The notes under the pieces are model-generated. The model had not been told where the DNA came from. It was given only the letters and a program-made list of their open reading frames with translations, and searched no databases. Made by a program: the position numbers and the translations under genes. Source: a virus. From it: DNA of 22,739 nt. The stretch is from positions 1-22,739 of the IMG/VR virus record IMGVR_UViG_3300044859_001114; one strand, written 5' to 3'. Positions 1 to 6,006 of the stretch are shown here, piece after piece. Numbering within the stretch: position 1 is the stretch's first letter; each line of letters opens with the position of its first letter.

Positions 1-36
1 CACAATACTCTTTTAGTATCTGATGAGATTCAATAG
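1..36 (+). CDS. possible 3' end of an upstream gene (partial)
   Basis: The first 36 bases read as an open frame ending in TAG and encode the peptide HNTLLVSDEIQ. The frame is open at the window edge, so it could be the last 11 residues of an upstream gene on the same strand. It is far too short to identify, and a chance open frame is equally possible. The other two forward frames meet stops by positions 16 and 27. Confidence 0.25.
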   Translation, partial: HNTLLVSDEIQ

Positions 37-203
37 AAATCTTAATATTTTTTATTTTCTTTGGGGTTTTTTTCATAAAGCAGAAAAAAGGCAGAATTTA
101 TTCATACCATATTATAAATATAAGCGGTATAATAAGATTTTTGAAAAAATCAACAATATTTATGTATAAAAATAAAACCTTAAAAAGAAAAAAATAATTA
201 GTA
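37..203 (+). promoter_or_regulatory. AT-rich leader of the tail sheath gene with promoter-like motifs
   Basis: This gap holds no convincing gene. It contains TATAAATA at 113-120, identical to the T4 late promoter -10 consensus, and a TATTTAT motif at 157-163 that recurs in several other gaps of this window. The last 25 bases before the sheath ATG are A-rich with no Shine-Dalgarno sequence. It is the most likely place for the promoter of the tail cluster, but in DNA this AT-rich such words also arise by chance. T4 late transcription further needs gp55/gp33/gp45 homologues, which are not in view. Confidence 0.35.
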
Positions 204-3200
204 ATGGCAACATCCAATAAAGTATTCGTTTCACCTGGAGTATACACTTCAGAACGTGATTTATCATTTGTAGCACAAAGCGTAGGTGTTACTACATTAG
301 GTATTGTGGGAGAAACATTAAAAGGTCCCGCTTTCGAACCTATATTCATAACAAATTTTGATGAGTTCCAAGCAGTGTTTGGAGGAACATTACCTGAAAA
401 ATTTGTTAACACTCAAATTCCAAAATACGAAGCGGCTTATATCGCTAAATCTTATTTACAACAATCAAATCAGTTGTTTGTAACAAGAGTGTTAGGTTTG
501 TCGGGTTATGATGCGGGTCCGTCTTGGTCAATTATTTCAGTTGCTAACGTAAATGGAGTTACTGTTGAACAAGATAGTACTGTATCTCCTGTTACTGTTA
601 CATTTACAGGAAGTACAGGTACAACTGCAGTATCATTTGGTTCGTTCTCTTCAGCAATATTTAATAATGACTTAAATGACGCTCAAACATTATCGGGTGG
701 TTCTACAACTACAATTCAATCACAGATTAACACTTTTGTTAAATCAGTAATGAGTAGTCAATCAACAAGTGGAACTTCAGCTTATGTGTTTGGTACTTTG
801 GATGATACAACATATAATACCTTAACAGGTGCTGGATATACAGGTTTAACTAACGTATGGAATGTACCATCAATGAAAGATGCTAATACTTCATATTCAA
901 GTAGAAACAATGATTTTTGGTATTATTCACAGTTTGACCCAACAACAGGTAATAACTACAGTGGTTATTCATTCAGTGTTGCGGTTGGTTCGTTATCGGG
1001 TAGTGCTTTTGGTACTGTAGGACAATTTTCAGGTTCAGTTACAATATCCGCAAGTACACAAGTTGGTACCGCATTTACAGATTGGAATAATGTTGTTTTA
1101 GCAACTTTACGTTCAAGAGGTATTTCACCTTATAGTGACTCAACAAATCCTGATTATCAAGTTACAGGTTCAACAGATGTAATTATTGATTTGTCAGGTG
1201 TTTATTCAGGAACAACAAAAACACCTTATGGGGCATTTGCAATTTCAGGTATAACATATGAAGGTGAAACATTTAACTTTAAAACATCACTTGATGAGAC
1301 AGATACAAATTATGTTTCAAAAGTATTTGGATTATCTAACTTCGGAAAAAATAGAACTGATGTTCCTTTATTTGTTGAAGAAGAATATAGTAGTATGTTA
1401 AACTATGGATACAAAATGGGTTATGTTAGAGGTATTGGTAGTTCTTTAGTTGATTTACCATCGGCTCAAGATGACAATTCAACAAACACATCAATTGGTT
1501 GGTATTTAGAACAATATCAAACACCTGAAACACCATATCTTGTTTCCGAATTACGTGGTAACACAGTTTACGACTTATTTAAATTTATATCAATTTCTGA
1601 CGGTAACGCAGCAAACGCTGAAATAAAAATTTCAATTTTGAATGTTTCTTTTAATAACGGAACTTTTGATGTTGGAATTAGAAGTTTTGATGATACAGAC
1701 CAAAATCCTGTTTTCTTAGAAAAGTTTACAAATTGTTCTATGAACCCAGCTAACAATAGTTTCATTGGTGTTAAAATAGGAACTAGTGATGGTGAATATC
1801 AGGTTCGTTCTAAATATGTAATGTTAGAATTAAATCCTGAAGCACCTGTAGACGCATTACCTTGTGGATTTAGAGGTTACCCATTAAGAACATATAGCGG
1901 TGTAAATTCACCATTCCCAATATATAAAACACAATATGAAACTACAGGAGAACCAACATTCTATCCACCATTTGGTTCACAACAAGTAAGTTCAGGAGAT
2001 AAGATAAACAGAACATACTTAGGTATATCCAATACTGTTGGTATCGACCAAACATATTTTGATTACAAAGGTAAACAAAATCCTAATGATTTGGCAACTG
2101 CAACAAGTTCAAATCCTTGGGCATATTTGTCAAAAGGTTACCATTTAGACTCAGGAGCAACTGTTGTTACAATACCTAACACATATAGTACTTCAGGTAC
2201 TTCAGCATTTGAAGTTGGTAACTATCCGTTTACTTCAGAACCAACAGACCCAACAAGTCCATATTATAGACTTAGTGGTAGAAAATTCACTTTGGTTCCT
2301 GCTGGTGGTTTTGATGGTTGGGATATCTACAGAGAATACAGAACAAACGGTGATAACTTTATTGTTGGTGGTTCAGGTTTCTTAAGAGGTTTCGCACCAA
2401 CATCACAATTCCCTACCGCTACAGGTTGGGGGGCGTTCAAGAAAATAACAGTTCAAGGAAACTCAACTGATTGGGCGAACACTGATTATTACGCATACTT
2501 GTTAGGTCAACAGACATTCGCAAACCCACAAGCGGTTAACATTAACATATTTGTAACTCCAGGTATTGATTTCGTATCAAACTCAAATCTTGTAGAAGAT
2601 GCTATTGATATGATTGAAAATGAAAGAGCGGATTCATTATACATTATGACATGTCCTGACTACAACATGTTTGTTCCTACGAGTACAAATGTAAACGACG
2701 CATACTTCCCACAAGAAGCGGTAGATAATTTGGAAAATACTGGAATAGATTCTAACTATACTTGTACATATTATCCTTGGGTATTAACAAGGGATACAGT
2801 AAACAACACACAAATTTACCTTCCACCAACTGCGGAAGTTTGTAGAAACTTGGCTTTAACTGACAACATAGCATTCCCTTGGTTCGCATCTGCGGGTTAC
2901 ACAAGAGGTTTAGTGAATTCAATTAAAGCAAGAAAGAAACTAACTCAAGAAGATAGAGATGTACTTTATCAAGGTCATATTAACCCAATTGCAACATTCT
3001 CTGATGTTGGAACAGTTATTTGGGGTAACAAGACAACTCAAATCGCTGAATCAGCACTTGATAGAATTAACGTTAGAAGATTGTTGTTACAAGCTCGTAA
3101 GTTAATTTCAGCAGTTGCGGTTAGATTGTTGTTTGAACAAAATGATGATAAAGTAAGACAAGATTTCTTGGATTCTGTTAACCCAATATTAGATTCAATT

Positions 3201-3371
3201 AGACGAGATAGAGGTTTGATTGACTTTAGAGTTGTTGTTACAAACACACCTGAAGACTTAGACAGAAACCAAATGACAGGTAAGATTTACCTTAAACCAA
3301 CAAAAGCTCTTGAATTCATTGATATTGAATTCTTGATTACACCATCAGGAGCATCATTTGAAAACATTTAA
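204..3371 (+). CDS. 18: contractile tail sheath protein (T4 gp18-like), enlarged
   Basis: This is the contractile sheath subunit that polymerises around the tail tube and shortens to drive it into the host. The N-terminus (about residues 8-110) has the sheath pattern, including VFVSPGVYTSE. The last ~260 residues carry the most conserved part: a PWFASAGYTRG segment near 890, then INPI and SALDRINVRRLL around 950-960, and a C-terminal IYLKPTKALEFIDIEF strand pair that forms the inter-subunit handshake in known sheaths. At 1055 aa it is about 400 residues longer than T4 gp18 (659 aa). The excess sits in the middle, about 110-780, rich in Ser, Thr, Gly, Asn and Tyr, and is probably surface-exposed inserted domains. 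Start ATG at 204 follows an A-rich leader. It heads the tail cluster and is followed by a GC-rich hairpin. Confidence 0.95.
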   Translation: MATSNKVFVSPGVYTSERDLSFVAQSVGVTTLGIVGETLKGPAFEPIFITNFDEFQAVFGGTLPEKFVNTQIPKYEAAYIAKSYLQQSNQLFVTRVLGLSGYDAGPSWSIISVANVNGVTVEQDSTVSPVTVTFTGSTGTTAVSFGSFSSAIFNNDLNDAQTLSGGSTTTIQSQINTFVKSVMSSQSTSGTSAYVFGTLDDTTYNTLTGAGYTGLTNVWNVPSMKDANTSYSSRNNDFWYYSQFDPTTGNNYSGYSFSVAVGSLSGSAFGTVGQFSGSVTISASTQVGTAFTDWNNVVLATLRSRGISPYSDSTNPDYQVTGSTDVIIDLSGVYSGTTKTPYGAFAISGITYEGETFNFKTSLDETDTNYVSKVFGLSNFGKNRTDVPLFVEEEYSSMLNYGYKMGYVRGIGSSLVDLPSAQDDNSTNTSIGWYLEQYQTPETPYLVSELRGNTVYDLFKFISISDGNAANAEIKISILNVSFNNGTFDVGIRSFDDTDQNPVFLEKFTNCSMNPANNSFIGVKIGTSDGEYQVRSKYVMLELNPEAPVDALPCGFRGYPLRTYSGVNSPFPIYKTQYETTGEPTFYPPFGSQQVSSGDKINRTYLGISNTVGIDQTYFDYKGKQNPNDLATATSSNPWAYLSKGYHLDSGATVVTIPNTYSTSGTSAFEVGNYPFTSEPTDPTSPYYRLSGRKFTLVPAGGFDGWDIYREYRTNGDNFIVGGSGFLRGFAPTSQFPTATGWGAFKKITVQGNSTDWANTDYYAYLLGQQTFANPQAVNINIFVTPGIDFVSNSNLVEDAIDMIENERADSLYIMTCPDYNMFVPTSTNVNDAYFPQEAVDNLENTGIDSNYTCTYYPWVLTRDTVNNTQIYLPPTAEVCRNLALTDNIAFPWFASAGYTRGLVNSIKARKKLTQEDRDVLYQGHINPIATFSDVGTVIWGNKTTQIAESALDRINVRRLLLQARKLISAVAVRLLFEQNDDKVRQDFLDSVNPILDSIRRDRGLIDFRVVVTNTPEDLDRNQMTGKIYLKPTKALEFIDIEFLITPSGASFENI

Positions 3372-3379
3372 TAAATTAT

Positions 3380-3403
3380 GGGGGTGAGATTTTTCTTACC
3401 CCC
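3380..3403 (+). terminator. GC-rich hairpin after the sheath gene, possible terminator or RNA-stability element
   Basis: GGGGGTGAG at 3380-3388 pairs with CTTACCCCC at 3395-3403 (9 bp, one G-U) around an ATTTTT loop, 8 bases after the sheath stop codon. It is one of very few GC-rich stretches in the window. There is no U-run after the stem (it is followed by AACTATTTAAAA), so it may protect or process the 3' end of the abundant sheath mRNA instead of terminating strongly. Confidence 0.5.
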
Positions 3404-3425
3404 AACTATTTAAAATAAAAGAAAT

Positions 3426-3569
3426 ATGAAATTCACAAAAAAAACATTGTTTGAAAACGTTAATGTAAAAACAGACGGTAAAAAAACTTATTCTGACAAA
3501 CCACAATCTGTAATAGTTACAGAATCACAATTAGAAAGAATTATTCAAAAACTTATTGGTAAAAAATGA
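3426..3569 (+). CDS. small 47-aa protein, unknown function
   Basis: A 47-residue ORF starts at ATG 3426 behind an A-rich leader (aaaagaaatATG) and ends with TGA at 3567-3569, overlapping the next gene's ATG (3566) by four bases in the ATGA arrangement typical of translational coupling. The protein is lysine-rich and basic. Its second half, VTESQLERIIQKLIGKK, should form an amphipathic helix. I recognise no family. The tight overlap and in-frame fill of the gap after the sheath argue that it is real. It may be a partner of the downstream HAD protein, or a small virion or assembly peptide. Confidence 0.6.
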   Translation: MKFTKKTLFENVNVKTDGKKTYSDKPQSVIVTESQLERIIQKLIGKK

Positions 3570-4417
3570 TTTTAGAAAAAATTGTTAGAAAAAATTTATT
3601 ACGTATTTATGAAGGTTTAGACCCTGAAAAGTTACCTGACAACAAATACTATGCTTTTGATTGGGATGATAATGTAATGAACATGCCAACAAAGATTATG
3701 GTGGTAGATAATGAAGGTAATGAATTGGGTATATCTACTGAAGATTTTGCAGAATATAGACATCAATTAGGTAAAGAACCTTTTGTATATAACGGTAAAA
3801 ACGTAGTTGGTTATGCATCAAATCCTTTCAGAAACTTCAGAGGTGAAGGGGAACAACAATTTTTGGAAGATGTATTGGTGGCAAGTTTTGGTCCATCATG
3901 GGACGATTTTGTTGAGTGTATCAATGGAGGGTCAATTTTTGCAATAATTACCGCAAGGGGTCACAACCCTGAGATTTTAAAAGAAGCGGTGTACCGTTTA
4001 ATTAAAAACGATATTGGTGGTTTGGACCAAGAAAAATTAGTTCAATCACTTAAAGACTATAGAGAATTATCAGGTGAAGATATTAAAGATGACGAAACAT
4101 TAATAAAAGAATATTTGGATATGTGTAAATTCCATCCTGTTTCATTTGGTACAGGAGCTGAAGCAAATCCTGAAGAAGGGAAAATCGTTGCTTTGAGGGA
4201 TTTTATTTCATATGTAAAAAAGTTGTCAATGGATTTGGGTGGGAAAGTATTGTTCAAAAATGACGTGTCCAATAATTTTGTGATACCAAAAATAGGGTTT
4301 TCTGACGACGACTTAAAAAACATAGAAAAAGTTAAGGAGTTCTTAGCTAAAGAATTTGGTAAAGAAAGCCCAGTACAAACATATTTAACTAAATCTAATA
4401 TAAAAACTAGATATTAA
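3566..4417 (+). CDS. HAD-superfamily phosphatase-like protein
   Basis: The protein shows the four HAD signatures in order. Motif I is FDWDDN, with nucleophile and acid candidates D32 and D34. Motif II is IITARGHNP with T129. A motif III lysine candidate is K206 in NPEEGKIVAL. Motif IV is GFSDDD at 244-249. The N-terminal ~27 residues form a basic amphipathic helix ahead of the HAD core, and the segment between motifs I and II (about 37-120) may be a cap. HAD enzymes of this layout remove phosphate from nucleotides, DNA/RNA 3' ends (as in the phosphatase half of T4 Pnk) or small metabolites; the substrate cannot be read from sequence. It is translationally coupled to the 47-aa ORF and sits between sheath and tube, an unusual place for an enzyme. 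It could be a moron gene or act on nucleic acid ends. Confidence 0.75.
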   Translation: MILEKIVRKNLLRIYEGLDPEKLPDNKYYAFDWDDNVMNMPTKIMVVDNEGNELGISTEDFAEYRHQLGKEPFVYNGKNVVGYASNPFRNFRGEGEQQFLEDVLVASFGPSWDDFVECINGGSIFAIITARGHNPEILKEAVYRLIKNDIGGLDQEKLVQSLKDYRELSGEDIKDDETLIKEYLDMCKFHPVSFGTGAEANPEEGKIVALRDFISYVKKLSMDLGGKVLFKNDVSNNFVIPKIGFSDDDLKNIEKVKEFLAKEFGKESPVQTYLTKSNIKTRY

Positions 4418-4534
4418 ATAAATAATTAACTAATAAACTAGAACGCCTAGGAAATATATGACGAAAAAAACCAAATAGTCAATATTTATAAGAAAAATAA
4501 ACTAAAATAAAATAAAAAATAATAGAAATAAGAT
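4418..4534 (+). promoter_or_regulatory. leader of the tail tube gene with a TATTTAT motif
   Basis: This 117-base gap contains no credible gene; the only ATG frame at 4458 encodes six residues. TATTTAT occurs at 4483-4489, followed by an A-rich tract and the start context ataagatATG. The arrangement resembles the leader of the sheath gene (motif about 40-45 bases before the ATG), so it may carry a promoter for the highly expressed tube gene. This rests on motif recurrence only. Confidence 0.3.
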
Positions 4535-5023
4535 ATGGCTGATTTATTAATGAAAATGCCCGACCCATACGAACCGAAACGAATCAATCGATTTATTCTT
4601 ACGTTTCCATCTTCTTTGGGTATTAATTCTTGGTATGTTGAATCAACAGCACGTCCAAGTATAACAATAAAATCAACAGAAATACCATTTTTGAACACAA
4701 AAACATATGTTGCGGGTCAATTTGAATGGGGTGAAATTAATGTTACATTCCGTGACCCTATTGGACCATCAGCAGCACAGGCATTGATGGAATGGGTACG
4801 TTTACACGCTGAATCAGTTACAGGTCGTATGGGATATGCTGCGGGGTATAAAAAAGACATTACATTAGAAATGTTAGACCCAACTGGAGTTGCGGTTGAA
4901 AAATGGATAATGCAAGGTTGTTTTTTAACTAAAGCTGATTTCCAAGGATTGGATTATGGACAAGACGGTTTACAAAAAATACAAGTTTCTATGAGACCTG
5001 ACCGTTGTATTTTGGTTTATTAA
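4535..5023 (+). CDS. 19: tail tube protein (T4 gp19-like)
   Basis: A 162-aa protein, the same size as T4 gp19 (163 aa), forms the inner tube through which DNA passes. It has the family layout: N-terminal PDPYEPKRINRFILTFP leading into the first strands, a central EWGEINVTFRDPIGPSAAQ segment (about 67-85), and a C-terminal GLDYGQDGLQKIQVSMRPD strand region. Position two genes after the sheath matches the T4 order 18-19, apart from the inserted small ORF and HAD gene. Start ATG 4535 follows aataagat, a leader shared with other genes here. It is immediately followed by a strong terminator, which fits the need for far more tube than hub subunits. Confidence 0.93.
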   Translation: MADLLMKMPDPYEPKRINRFILTFPSSLGINSWYVESTARPSITIKSTEIPFLNTKTYVAGQFEWGEINVTFRDPIGPSAAQALMEWVRLHAESVTGRMGYAAGYKKDITLEMLDPTGVAVEKWIMQGCFLTKADFQGLDYGQDGLQKIQVSMRPDRCILVY

Positions 5024-5054
5024 TATTTACAAAAAATATATTTTATTTATATTT

Positions 5055-5083
5055 AAAGCCAGGACTAACCCTGGCTTTTTTTT
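5055..5083 (+). terminator. intrinsic terminator/attenuator abutting the next start codon
   Basis: AAAGCCAGG (5055-5063) and CCTGGCTTT (5070-5078) form a perfect 9-bp stem with loop ACTAAC, followed by T to 5083. The next gene's ATG begins at 5084, directly after the last T. This is a textbook intrinsic terminator shape. Since there is no space for a promoter between it and the following start, it probably acts partially, lowering transcription of the downstream assembly genes relative to the tube gene. Confidence 0.85.
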
Positions 5084-5842
5084 ATGAATAACGAAAAAGA
5101 ATACGGACAAATGAATTTTAACCTACCACACGATGTGGTACCACTTCCTTCACAAGGAATTTTTTACAAAAATAAAAAGAAAACTGTTAAAGTAGGTTAT
5201 TTAACCGCATTAGATGAAAATTTATTATTATCTAATAATTTTGGTGGTTCAGATTTAATTTCACAATTATTAAGAAATAAAGTTTTTGAACCTGACTTAA
5301 GAATTGATGATATGTTAACGGGAGACATTGAAGCAATTTTATTATTTTTAAGAAACACAGCATTCGGGACAAACTATGGTGTTTCCGTTTTAGACCCAAT
5401 AACAGGAAAAAGGTTTGAATCAGTTGTTGATTTAAGTGAAATGAACATAAAAAAAGTAGAACAAAAACCAGACGAACACGGATTTTTTACCACAGTTTTA
5501 CCAACATCAAATGACACGGTTCAAATTAAGTTATTAACTTACGGTGAAGAAGCAATAATAGATAAAGAATTAAGTGTTTATCCAAACGGAATAACAAAAC
5601 CAATAATTACAAGAAAATTAGAATCTCAAATAGTTTCAGTTAATGGTTCTACAGATAGGAATATGATATCAACATATATTACAATGATGCCAATCGCTGA
5701 TTCAAAATTTATTAGAAAATTTTCATCTGACGTTGAACCAAGATTAGATTTAAACAAAAAAATACAAACCCCGTCAGGAGAACTAATTGATGTTGCCATC
5801 AATTTTGGGGTAGAGTTTTTTCGGCCTTTCTTCGCAATATAG
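5084..5842 (+). CDS. 26: T4 gp26-like baseplate/tail assembly protein, zero-frame product
   Basis: The 252-aa product matches the T4 baseplate gp26 family (Pfam T4_baseplate type) in pattern: an N-terminal NLPHDVVPLPSQGIFY, a KTVKVGYLTALDENLLLS segment (about 34-51), an acidic helix with DIEAILLFLRNTAFG (about 84-98), and a C-terminal NFGVEFF. T4 gp26 (208 aa) acts in assembly of the baseplate hub. The start at 5084 lies directly against the terminator T-run. An in-frame ATG at 5108 (MNFNLPHDVV) is a good alternative and may be the true start. The frame closes with TAG, the only TAG ending a complete gene here. Coding-like sequence continues in the +1 frame beyond that stop, so this is probably the short member of a frameshifted pair. 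It lies just upstream of the tape measure gene. Confidence 0.8.
   Translation: MNNEKEYGQMNFNLPHDVVPLPSQGIFYKNKKKTVKVGYLTALDENLLLSNNFGGSDLISQLLRNKVFEPDLRIDDMLTGDIEAILLFLRNTAFGTNYGVSVLDPITGKRFESVVDLSEMNIKKVEQKPDEHGFFTTVLPTSNDTVQIKLLTYGEEAIIDKELSVYPNGITKPIITRKLESQIVSVNGSTDRNMISTYITMMPIADSKFIRKFSSDVEPRLDLNKKIQTPSGELIDVAINFGVEFFRPFFAI
5816..5824 (+). other. candidate programmed +1 (or -2) ribosomal frameshift site, TTT-TTT-CGG
   Basis: In the gp26-like frame the codons are GAG TTT TTT CGG. A tRNA-Phe (anticodon GAA) on the second TTT can slip +1 to TTC, its better match, while the A site waits on CGG, an arginine codon that looks very rare in this AGA-dominated sequence. A -2 slip on the T6 run would reach the same frame. 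Six codons later the zero frame ends in TAG (5840-5842), while the new frame stays open to 5975. This is inferred from sequence; no protein evidence is available. Confidence 0.6.
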
Positions 5843-5975
5843 TAAAGTAATATTAGACGAATTATATTTTTTAATTAAAGACGGATTTACATATTCCGAC
5901 TTAATGTCAATGCCCACATATCAAAGAAAATATTTTTTGGGTAAAATATTGGAAAGACACGATATAGACAAATAA
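5823..5975 (+). CDS. C-terminal extension of the gp26-like protein, reached by frameshift
   Basis: This frame is open from just after an upstream TAG (5811-5813) to TAA at 5973-5975. From the proposed +1 slip it encodes 50 residues (GLSSQYSKVILDELYF near the start, then YSDLMSMPTYQRKYFLGKIL). The peptide is helical and amphipathic, with ordinary codon use and a MPTYQRKYF motif, and so looks like real protein. Its first ATG is only at 5904 and gives 23 residues; no ATG, GTG or TTG precedes it, so the upstream half needs frameshifting to be made. The fusion would be 296 aa (+1) or 297 aa (-2). The position directly ahead of the tape measure is where lambda-type gpG/gpGT and other tail chaperones are encoded. 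An undetected one-base sequencing error is the main alternative. Confidence 0.65.
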   Translation, partial: GLSSQYSKVILDELYFLIKDGFTYSDLMSMPTYQRKYFLGKILERHDIDK

Positions 5976-6006
5976 CTAAAAAAAATAATATTGTCTATTT
6001 ATTATT

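Noticed and set aside
136-151. AT-only inverted repeat (GATTTTT/AAAAATC)
   Set aside because: A 7-bp stem with no G:C support and almost no loop; too weak to call a terminator or operator.
98-412. Minus-strand frame spanning the sheath leader and start
   Set aside because: Most of it is antisense to the conserved sheath N-terminus, and the rest is low-complexity AT sequence giving a Phe/Ile/Leu-rich tail.
2164-2385. Alternative + frame of 73 codons inside the sheath gene
   Set aside because: It lies fully inside the sheath reading frame and encodes a Leu/Val/Gln-rich product without recognisable features; other short + frames such as 6272-6469, 14466-14648 and 20742-20933 are likewise shadows.
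4458-4478. Tiny ORF encoding MTKKTK before the tube gene
   Set aside because: Six codons, no evidence of translation, and readily expected by chance in A-rich DNA.
5904-5975. Independent 23-aa gene starting at the ATG within the post-TAG frame
   Set aside because: The coding-like signal begins well upstream of this ATG (SKVILDELYF precedes it), so a stand-alone 23-aa gene does not explain the sequence. Frameshift extension or a sequencing error does.
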